From Clostridia bacterium (GTDB lineage Bacteria > Bacillota_A > Clostridia > Peptostreptococcales > JAAYPU01), in contig JAKSCF010000230.1 in the NCBI GenBank assembly GCA_022360735.1, positions 1-5,857 of the forward strand: a DNA stretch of 5,857 nt, in the 5' to 3' direction. Position numbers and translations under genes: made by a program. This document shows positions 1 through 4,604 of this stretch, in pieces. The notes beneath the pieces were generated by a model. That model worked only from the letters and a program-made list of their open reading frames with translations, did not search any database and was not told where the DNA came from. Each line of letters opens with the position of its first letter. Within the stretch, counting starts at the first letter, position 1.

Positions 1-1359
1 ATCTTTGGTTTTACTACCCCGGGCCCAGCAGGAACATCATATGATAGCCCTGTTACAGGTGTATCTGAAATCAGCTTTATTTATGACTTAACCTATACAA
101 AAGATGGTGAACTTACCCACGAACAAAGAATATTAGATGAAGAGATAAGGCTGATACAGGAATCAGAAGCGTTTATCGTAGCTGATTTGTTTCTATATAA
201 TCCATTCTATAACACCAAAGAAACTCAATACCCAAAATCTACTGAAAGATTTACCGATGCACTAATAGAACAAAAGAAGAAAAAACCCAATATGTCTATT
301 TATTTCATTACGGATGAAATCAATTCATGCTATGGGGCATTCGAGAATGAACTGTTTAAGAAACTAAAAGATAACGGGATAACCGTTATTGTCACTGAGC
401 TCAACAAAATAAGAGATTCAAACCCCTTGTATTCAGGATATTGGAGAACCTATATTAAGCCTTTTGGATTAGAAGGAAAGGGATGGATCAACAATCCTTT
501 TGGAACCAACGGTCCAAAAGTAAATGCTAGAAACCTACTAAAACTATTAAATTTTAAAGCAAATCATCGTAAAGTTCTCATTACGGATAAGGGTGCTCTT
601 ATAACATCAGCTAATCCTCATGATGCCAGTTCCTATCATTCCAACATAGCCTTTAAATTTAATGGCGAACCTATTAAGTATTTACTGGAGACGGAAAAAT
701 CAGTGGCAAAGTTTTCGGGTTATGAAATGGATGTAGAATATAAACATCGCCCATTAGAAAATAGAGAGGAAACAGAAGTAAGAATATTAACAGAAAATAA
801 AATACGCAACCATATTATGAGTGAAATTCAACAAACGAAGGCAGGGGACACCATTCAAATGGGAATGTTTTACCTGTCTCATAGAGAAGTGATTAAAGGC
901 ATTAAAAAAGCTGCGGAAAGAGGTGTGCATGTACAACTCATTCTTGACCCTAATAAGGATGCTTTTGGATATAAAAAAAACGGGATACCAAATAAACAGG
1001 TGGCTGAAGAACTCATAAAAAAATCAAAAAATAGGATTCAAATTCGTTGGTATGATACCCACGGAGAAAAATATCATTCAAAAATTATTGCAATACAAAA
1101 AGGTGAAAAAATAACTTTTATAGCCGGGTCTGCCAACTTTACTCGGAGAAACCTTGATAATTATAACCTTGAAACAAATATTATGATTACAGTACCTAAG
1201 GATGATGCCATTGCCTTAGAATTCAGAAATTACTTTAATAGAATTTGGAATAATCAGCAAGGCATCTATACGGTAGATTATGAGACATATGCAGAAGAGA
1301 GCCTGCTTAAAACTTTAGTCTATCGAATACAAGAAGCATCAGGCTTATGTACTTACTAA
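1..1359 (+). CDS. Phospholipase D-like (HKD superfamily) protein, 5' end missing
   Basis: The frame is open from the first base of the window, so the gene starts upstream; 452 residues are visible. The family cuts or transfers phosphodiester bonds (phospholipids or nucleic acid) through two HKD half-sites. The first half-site is HRKVLITD (visible residues 189-196), followed by TSAN at 202-205. The second is HSKIIAIQ (359-366), followed by GSANFTRRNL at 376-385. Both His/Lys pairs are present, so an active enzyme is plausible. In the second site the usual Asp is Gln (residue 366), a variation I cannot weigh without an alignment. The TTG at 187 is not a credible start, because protein-like sequence (VSEISFIYDLTY and onward) precedes it in frame with no stop. 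An N-terminal anchor or signal peptide may lie outside the window. A terminator follows directly, so this gene ends its transcription unit. Substrate is unknown; the superfamily assignment is firm. Confidence 0.9.
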   Translation: MFGFTTPGPAGTSYDSPVTGVSEISFIYDLTYTKDGELTHEQRILDEEIRLIQESEAFIVADLFLYNPFYNTKETQYPKSTERFTDALIEQKKKKPNMSIYFITDEINSCYGAFENELFKKLKDNGITVIVTELNKIRDSNPLYSGYWRTYIKPFGLEGKGWINNPFGTNGPKVNARNLLKLLNFKANHRKVLITDKGALITSANPHDASSYHSNIAFKFNGEPIKYLLETEKSVAKFSGYEMDVEYKHRPLENREETEVRILTENKIRNHIMSEIQQTKAGDTIQMGMFYLSHREVIKGIKKAAERGVHVQLILDPNKDAFGYKKNGIPNKQVAEELIKKSKNRIQIRWYDTHGEKYHSKIIAIQKGEKITFIAGSANFTRRNLDNYNLETNIMITVPKDDAIALEFRNYFNRIWNNQQGIYTVDYETYAEESLLKTLVYRIQEASGLCTY

Positions 1360-1363
1360 GTCT

Positions 1364-1405
1364 AAAAATCCACTCCAATCGTTTTGGTATAGGGGTGGAT
1401 TTTTT
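1364..1405 (+). terminator. Rho-independent terminator of the PLD-like gene
   Basis: The left arm AAAAATCCACTCC (1364-1376) pairs with GGGGTGGATTTTT (1392-1405 region) with one G-U wobble. The loop is about 15 nt and the right arm runs into a T tract. It begins five bases after the TAA stop at 1357-1359, the usual position for an intrinsic terminator. Confidence 0.85.
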
Positions 1406-1416
1406 AATGAGTGTTC

Positions 1417-1432
1417 AACTTCTTACGAAGTT
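1417..1432. repeat. Short inverted repeat in leader of the Pro-x-x protein gene
   Basis: AACTTC (1417-1422) and GAAGTT (1427-1432) form a perfect 6-bp inverted repeat around a 4-base loop. It lies between the upstream terminator and the ribosome binding site of the next gene. It could be an operator or a small leader hairpin, but a 6-bp repeat in AT-rich DNA can arise by chance. Confidence 0.3.
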
Positions 1433-1491
1433 CCTTTAAAAAGCACACACTCTTATATATTTTACATATTATGCTAGTGAAGAATTTTTTT

Positions 1492-1500
1492 AAAGGAGGT
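1492..1500 (+). promoter_or_regulatory. Strong ribosome binding site that fixes the TTG start
   Basis: AAAGGAGGT is close to a full complement of the 16S rRNA 3' end. It sits nine bases upstream of a TTG at 1510-1512. This pairing argues for the TTG start rather than the in-frame GTG at 1411, which has no such site and directly follows the T tract of a terminator. Confidence 0.85.
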
Positions 1501-1509
1501 GGAGTACCT

Positions 1510-2112
1510 TTGGAACAAAACTATAAGAGTGAAATTCCATACTTGATTAATAAGGCTGTATTGTCAAAAGAACAAATGAATCAAGTAGAAAAATTTGCCC
1601 AAGAATATTATAATAAACCAGATGACTATATATATAATGAAATCAGACGTTTAAAATCTCAGGTATCACCCACTGTTGTCAATCAGTATGTTAACAATTT
1701 AGATCACTTATCTCAAATGCAAGGATTTCTTACTGATGACATAAAATATAGAATTAATAAATGTAAAGGCATTTTAGAAGCACCTGCAAGAAATCCTCAA
1801 AGATGCCCTGGAAATCCTAGACGGCCTATAAATCCTAGGAAACCGGTAAATCCAATTAATCCTGAGAAACCTGGAAATCCAGTAAATCCTGCGAAACCTG
1901 TAAACCCAATTAATCCTGAGAAACCAATAAATCCAATAAATCCTGAGAAACCAGTGAATCCAATAAATCCAATAAATCCGATAAATCCGATAAAACCTAA
2001 GGATGTTCAAAGTCTTGGTGGTGGAGCAGCATTACTATTATGGTTCCTTCTTTTAGTGGCTATTTGGAGAAAACCATTCTATAGAAGACCTTACCGCCGT
2101 CCGGTTTATTAA
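1510..2112 (+). CDS. Unrecognised 200-residue protein with Pro-x-x repeat and C-terminal membrane segment
   Basis: I do not recognise a family. From the TTG start the protein is 200 residues and has no signal peptide. Residues 1-90 look helical, charged and Asn/Gln/Tyr-rich (for example EQMNQVEKFAQEYYNKP), with Cys at 85 and 99. Residues 100-163 have proline at every third position without a break (22 prolines). Most belong to the 9-residue unit NPINPEKPV and its variants, a pattern expected to favour an extended polyproline-II-like rod. A GGG spacer (170-172) leads to one hydrophobic segment, about residues 173-186 (AALLLWFLLLVAIW). A tail rich in Arg, Pro and Tyr (RKPFYRRPYRRPVY) ends the protein. 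The layout of globular head, stiff stalk, membrane anchor and basic tail suggests a membrane- or envelope-associated protein, possibly of the spore or cell surface, but that is inference. Topology is not decided by the sequence. The gene stands alone between a terminator and a convergent neighbour. Confidence 0.8.
   Translation: MEQNYKSEIPYLINKAVLSKEQMNQVEKFAQEYYNKPDDYIYNEIRRLKSQVSPTVVNQYVNNLDHLSQMQGFLTDDIKYRINKCKGILEAPARNPQRCPGNPRRPINPRKPVNPINPEKPGNPVNPAKPVNPINPEKPINPINPEKPVNPINPINPINPIKPKDVQSLGGGAALLLWFLLLVAIWRKPFYRRPYRRPVY
1849..1983 (+). repeat. Five 27-bp tandem repeats coding NP-x-NP-x-x-P-x units
   Basis: Five consecutive 27-bp units code for 9-residue blocks starting at residues 114, 123, 132, 141 and 150. 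The typical block is NPINPEKPV; the last is NPINPINPI. The units differ mainly by single base changes such as att/ata/gta in the third codon. Within each there is a finer 9-bp period that gives proline every third residue. The weaker flanks of the same Pro-x-x tract extend it to about 1807-2001. Confidence 0.9.
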
Positions 2113-2123
2113 TAACATAAGAA

Positions 2124-2158
2124 GGTGACAGGTGACAGGGGACAGGTGACAGGAGACA
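2124..2158. repeat. Five tandem 7-bp units, GGTGACA type
   Basis: Directly after the Pro-x-x gene stand five head-to-tail heptamers: GGTGACA, GGTGACA, GGGGACA, GGTGACA and GGAGACA. Only the third base varies. From memory, GGTGACAGGGGACAGG-like strings recur in intergenic DNA of many clostridial genomes, but I cannot check that here. The function is unknown. Confidence 0.85.
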
Positions 2159-2190
2159 AAAAACCTGACATCTTACCTCTGTCATTTTTA
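2158..2190. terminator. Possible bidirectional terminator between convergent genes
   Basis: TGACA (2166-2170) and TGTCA (2180-2184) form a 5-bp stem around a 9-base loop. An A run lies to the left (2158-2163) and a T run to the right (2185-2189). The symmetry gives a U tract after the hairpin in both directions, suiting the convergent genes on either side. The stem is short, so the call is tentative. TGACAG units in the adjacent heptamer array could also pair with CTGTCA at 2179-2184. Confidence 0.45.
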
Positions 2191-2197
2191 GATTATA

Positions 2198-2231
2198 TAA
2201 AAGATTGTAATATTTAAGATAAAATCTTTTA
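2198..2231. repeat. AT-rich 9-bp inverted repeat after the lipoprotein stop
   Basis: TAAAAGATT (2198-2206) and AATCTTTTA (2223-2231) are perfect inverted copies around a 16-base loop, a few bases beyond the minus-strand stop at 2236-2238. The stem is AT-only apart from one G-C pair and has no good T tract. It may protect an mRNA 3' end or help terminate, but it is weak. Confidence 0.4.
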
Positions 2232-2235
2232 CATA

Positions 2236-3276
2236 TTATTCCTCTTTCTCTTTTTCTTTTTCCTCAGCTTCTTTCATTTTTTTTACCAAAGCATCAATAT
2301 GTTCAATGACCAATTTGCTCTTTATGCCTGTAAGATTTGCATTTTTAGATGTAATGACATCTTTCATTTCCTCTATGCTCTGATTTAACTGGATTTTCAA
2401 ATCTGGATCCGCTTCAACAGCACTAGGCTGAAGAGAAGACCAAGTCGTTGATAAACTGGTCATATCACCAGATGCAGTCTCCCAGTCTCCCAGCTTAGAA
2501 GCAACATCTAAATGTCGTACTAAATATTTTAGCTTGTACATATCCGGAGGAACCGGATTTTTAAATGATGTCATAAATTTTGGAATATGTTGTGTAACTT
2601 CAACTGCTGCATTGACAATAATAAGCTCTTCATTGGTAGCAGAAAGAATTGGGTCTATTTCTTCAAGAACTTTTTTAGGATCTTTTTTTTCTTCAGTCAT
2701 TGAACTTTGCTCTGAGTCTTGTTCTTCTTGTTGACCTCCGCTTTCTGGCTCTTGCTTTTGTTTTTCTTCTTCTTTTTGAGCATCTTTTTTGGTATCGCCT
2801 TCTCCGCCTTCTTGTTCTCCACCTTCTTGTCCTCCGCCTGATTCAGATTCTTTTTCTTGTTCTTGCCCTGAGTCTTCTTCCGGCTTCTTTTCTTCTTCCT
2901 GAGAAGAAGGTTTTTCCGGTGGCTTTTGTGGTAAATTTAAGGTTTTTGAAATAAGAAGATCGGATAGAATATTCAAGTCTTTAACAAATGCATCTACATC
3001 GGTTTCAGACACACCCTGCTTTTCAAGGTCAGGATAAAGGTCCGCCCAAGCTGATTGAAACTCTTTAACATTATCTAAGCTTTCAGCCCAACCCTTAGCC
3101 ATAGTCTTTGTAACAATTTCGTCAGACAATTCTTGGAGCTGGTCAAAAGAAGCAGGTAAATCCGGTGCACCTCTTTCACTTTTCTCCTCTTCTTCTTTAC
3201 CGCCGCAACCCGTTATTAAACCAATTAAAAGTATTAATACAAATATGTATACACATATAACTACTTTTTTTCTCAT
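2236..3276 (-). CDS. Exported lipoprotein with two copies of a W-x13-W module and a charged linker
   Basis: The 346-residue protein begins with a type II signal peptide: MRKK, a hydrophobic stretch (residues 5-22) and the lipobox ITGC with the lipidated Cys at 24. It should be anchored to the outer face of the cell membrane. The ATG is preceded by GAGGTG (3282-3287). I do not recognise a family. Residues 46-111 and 248-311 look like copies of one module, both carrying L-x2-L-x3-[IL], then Trp-x13-Trp-x2-Leu-x-Pro, and ending in [IT]SK. The Trp pairs are 63/77 and 265/279. Between them, residues about 116-200 form a low-complexity linker of Glu, Lys, Gln, Gly and Ser, and the C-terminus is another Glu/Lys run. 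The modules look helical; role and ligand are unknown. The gene lies 69 bp after the oxidoreductase gene on the same strand with no terminator seen between, so joint transcription is possible. Confidence 0.85.
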   Translation of the reverse strand: MRKKVVICVYIFVLILLIGLITGCGGKEEEEKSERGAPDLPASFDQLQELSDEIVTKTMAKGWAESLDNVKEFQSAWADLYPDLEKQGVSETDVDAFVKDLNILSDLLISKTLNLPQKPPEKPSSQEEEKKPEEDSGQEQEKESESGGGQEGGEQEGGEGDTKKDAQKEEEKQKQEPESGGQQEEQDSEQSSMTEEKKDPKKVLEEIDPILSATNEELIIVNAAVEVTQHIPKFMTSFKNPVPPDMYKLKYLVRHLDVASKLGDWETASGDMTSLSTTWSSLQPSAVEADPDLKIQLNQSIEEMKDVITSKNANLTGIKSKLVIEHIDALVKKMKEAEEKEKEKEE

Positions 3277-3281
3277 ATGAA

Positions 3282-3287
3282 CACCTC
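3282..3287 (-). promoter_or_regulatory. Ribosome binding site of the lipoprotein gene
   Basis: On the minus strand GAGGTG stands five bases upstream of the ATG at 3274-3276, within AGTGAGGTGT. It supports this start, which also yields a textbook lipoprotein signal peptide. Confidence 0.75.
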
Positions 3288-3345
3288 ACTTTGATATTAG
3301 TATTCATAGCTTAATAAAAAGTTATTCCAGTAAATACGAATTCTC

Positions 3346-4341
3346 TTAAATTTTATCATTTGGAAAAACAATACCTATATCTTCACGAATTTTATCTAAA
3401 ATACTTATGATCTTTATAGTTTCTTTAAGAGGCATTCTGTCACTTTCAATTTTTCCATTCATAAAACACTGATTGGCTTCCATTATTTGATATTCAAAGC
3501 CTGTATAGAAAGGTTGATCATAATCTTTCTCTATGACTTCATTTTGATTATTTTTAGTAATTAATGCAGCTGACCTGGGGTCATTGACGCTTGGCAGCAA
3601 AAGTGTCCCTTTAGTCCCTATAATTTCAATATAACGTCTTAAATGTGTCGTAATGGATAGGAGCATTTCAGCCATACTGCCATCTTCGTATTTCATTATG
3701 GATAGACAATCTCCATCTACGTTTGTAGCAGTTAAATTACCAAAGGATTTAATTTCTATTGGGGATACTTTTTTAACCATAGTTATAAAACTCATTGCAT
3801 AAACACCGATATCCAGTAAAGCCCCTCCCCCTAATTCATTGTTATATCTTCGAGAGCTTGGGTCTTGGGGTCTATTGTAGCCCATGTTGACCTTAATAAA
3901 TCGAATATCTCCCAAATGACCTTCTTCAATATATTTTTCAATAGCCTTTACTGCAGGAAGAAATCTTGTCCACATAGCTTCCATCAGAAAAGTGCCTTTT
4001 TCCCGTGCTTTTGAAGCCATGACCAAAGCTTCTACTTTATTGACAGAAAATGCTTTTTCGCAGAGAACACCTTTCCCATTTTCAATACAGGCTAAAGTAT
4101 GTTTTTTATGTAAGCTATTAGGTGTTGCAACATAAACTAAATCGACCTGATCATCCTTTAACATTTCTTCATAGCTTCCGTAAGCTTTAGTGATACCATA
4201 AACTTTAGCAAATTCATCTGCTTTACTTTTATCTCGCGATGCTGCTGCGTAGAGTTGTGCATCCTCAATACCTTTAAATGACTTTGCAAACTTATGAGAA
4301 ATATCGCCAACGCCCATTATGGCCCAATTGATTTTTTTCAC
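3346..4341 (-). CDS. Gfo/Idh/MocA-family NAD(P)-dependent oxidoreductase
   Basis: The family oxidises or reduces hydroxyl groups of sugars, inositols and related compounds with NAD(P) in the cytoplasm. From the GTG at 4341 the protein is 331 residues, a normal length. The N-terminal Rossmann domain (about 1-120) begins VKKINWAIMGVGDIS with the dinucleotide-binding GVG at 10-12. ATPNSLH follows at 72-78, and the family's EKP signature appears as EKA with the likely catalytic Lys at 96. The C-terminal domain contains MEAMWTRF (120-127) and GGGALLDIGVYA (171-182). These resemble the dihydrodiol dehydrogenase-like branch, but substrate cannot be read from sequence. The GTG start is chosen because AGGGGG lies seven bases upstream and the Rossmann strand begins at once. 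An in-frame ATG at 4395 would add 18 residues encoded by the 11-bp repeat array and is unlikely. A candidate promoter and the repeat array lie upstream; the lipoprotein gene follows. Confidence 0.9.
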   Translation of the reverse strand: MKKINWAIMGVGDISHKFAKSFKGIEDAQLYAAASRDKSKADEFAKVYGITKAYGSYEEMLKDDQVDLVYVATPNSLHKKHTLACIENGKGVLCEKAFSVNKVEALVMASKAREKGTFLMEAMWTRFLPAVKAIEKYIEEGHLGDIRFIKVNMGYNRPQDPSSRRYNNELGGGALLDIGVYAMSFITMVKKVSPIEIKSFGNLTATNVDGDCLSIMKYEDGSMAEMLLSITTHLRRYIEIIGTKGTLLLPSVNDPRSAALITKNNQNEVIEKDYDQPFYTGFEYQIMEANQCFMNGKIESDRMPLKETIKIISILDKIREDIGIVFPNDKI

Positions 4342-4347
4342 TCTATT

Positions 4348-4354
4348 ACCCCCT
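4348..4354 (-). promoter_or_regulatory. Ribosome binding site that fixes the GTG start
   Basis: Minus-strand AGGGGGT lies seven bases upstream of the GTG at 4341-4339. It decides in favour of the short form of the oxidoreductase over an upstream ATG inside the repeats. Confidence 0.75.
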
Positions 4355-4363
4355 AATTTAATT

Positions 4364-4420
4364 ATGGTTGAACAATGGTCGAACGATCGTTTCACTATTT
4401 TTTAACCATTGTTTAACCAT
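4364..4420. repeat. 16-bp inverted repeat in the oxidoreductase leader
   Basis: ATGGTTGAACAATGGT (4364-4379) and ACCATTGTTTAACCAT (4405-4420) are inverted copies with one mismatch around a 25-base centre. The centre contains the perfect 10-bp palindrome AACGATCGTT (4382-4391). In minus-strand RNA the mismatch would be a C-A pair in an otherwise continuous stem, ending nine bases before the ribosome binding site. It overlaps the 11-bp array. The symmetry comes partly from the near-palindromic GTTnAAC core of each unit. Confidence 0.65.
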
Positions 4421-4453
4421 TGCTCCACTACCGTTTAACTATTGTTTCAATGC
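4366..4453. repeat. Eight 11-bp tandem repeats upstream of the oxidoreductase gene
   Basis: Eight consecutive 11-bp units fit with no insertion or deletion. The column consensus is TGTTTAACTAT. Columns 2, 3, 4, 8 and 10 each agree in seven of eight units and column 7 (A) in all eight. Two representative units are TGTTTAACCAT (4410-4420) and CGTTTAACTAT (4432-4442). A degenerate further unit may precede (4355-4365, AATTTAATTAT) and another follow (4454-4464). Each unit carries a GTTnAAC core, so consecutive units create AAC-N4-GTT palindromes at 11-bp spacing, about one helical turn. The period is not a multiple of three, so this is not a coding relic. The array lies between a candidate promoter and the GTG start. 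Confidence 0.85.
4380..4393. promoter_or_regulatory. Candidate LexA (DinR) operator inside the repeat array
   Basis: CGAACGATCGTTTC matches the published Bacillus subtilis LexA/DinR consensus, which I recall as CGAACRNRYGTTYC, at 13 of 14 positions; the eighth base is T instead of a purine. It spans the junction of the second and third 11-bp units. Because every junction in the array tends toward AAC-N4-GTT, a chance match is more likely here than in random DNA. Regulation by LexA is a hypothesis only. Confidence 0.35.
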
Positions 4454-4495
4454 TGTTATGATTATTATAAGTGGATATCTATAAATAATCTATTT

Positions 4496-4524
4496 ATTTT
4501 ATTCTCTTATTGAATTTATACCAA
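4496..4524 (-). promoter_or_regulatory. Candidate sigma-A-type promoter for the oxidoreductase gene
   Basis: On the minus strand TTGGTA (4524-4519; four of six to TTGACA) and TAAAAT (4501-4496; five of six to TATAAT) are separated by 17 bp. A start near 4488 would give a leader of about 150 nt that includes the whole 11-bp array. The region is AT-rich, so other promoters are possible. Confidence 0.4.
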
Positions 4525-4544
4525 AACGCGTATGGATACACCTG

Positions 4545-4586
4545 AAAAAATATCAAGGCTTTGAAGTGATGACTTCAAAGCCTTGA
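4545..4586 (-). terminator. Strong rho-independent terminator of the CstA-family gene
   Basis: TCAAGGCTTTGAAGT (4553-4567) and ACTTCAAAGCCTTGA (4572-4586) form a perfect 15-bp stem with a 4-base loop. On the minus strand this is followed by TATTTTTT (4552-4545). It lies 18 bases after the transporter stop, so the transporter and oxidoreductase genes are separate transcription units apart from read-through. Confidence 0.92.
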
Positions 4587-4604
4587 GGAGGTAATTAAAA
4601 GGTA

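Noticed and set aside
187..189. TTG as start of the PLD-like gene
   Set aside because: The same frame is open to base 1 and encodes protein-like sequence; no ribosome binding site precedes the TTG.
1451..1476. Promoter for the Pro-x-x protein gene (TATATT or CATATTAT as -10 elements)
   Set aside because: Several AT-rich -10-like strings exist, including one resembling sporulation sigma factor elements, but none has a credible -35 element at proper spacing.
1411..1509. Upstream GTG start for the Pro-x-x protein, adding 33 residues
   Set aside because: It directly follows a terminator T tract and lacks a ribosome binding site. The AAAGGAGGT at 1492-1500 would fall inside the coding region, correctly spaced for the TTG at 1510.
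1774..2010. Antisense open frame rich in Tyr, Trp, Ile and Arg
   Set aside because: It is the mirror of the Pro-x-x repeat on the other strand; the low-complexity DNA keeps it free of stops. No ribosome binding site was seen.
2124..2231. Insertion sequence remnant
   Set aside because: There are no terminal inverted repeats with a target duplication and no transposase fragment, only short tandem and inverted repeats.
2534..2954. Plus-strand open frames opposite the lipoprotein gene
   Set aside because: They arise from the stop-poor complement of the Glu/Gln/Lys linker and have no start context.
4342..4395. Eighteen-residue N-terminal extension of the oxidoreductase
   Set aside because: It is encoded by the 11-bp repeat array and the ribosome binding site; family proteins start right at the Rossmann strand.
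4366..4453. CRISPR array
   Set aside because: Units are 11 bp, contiguous and degenerate, with no spacers.
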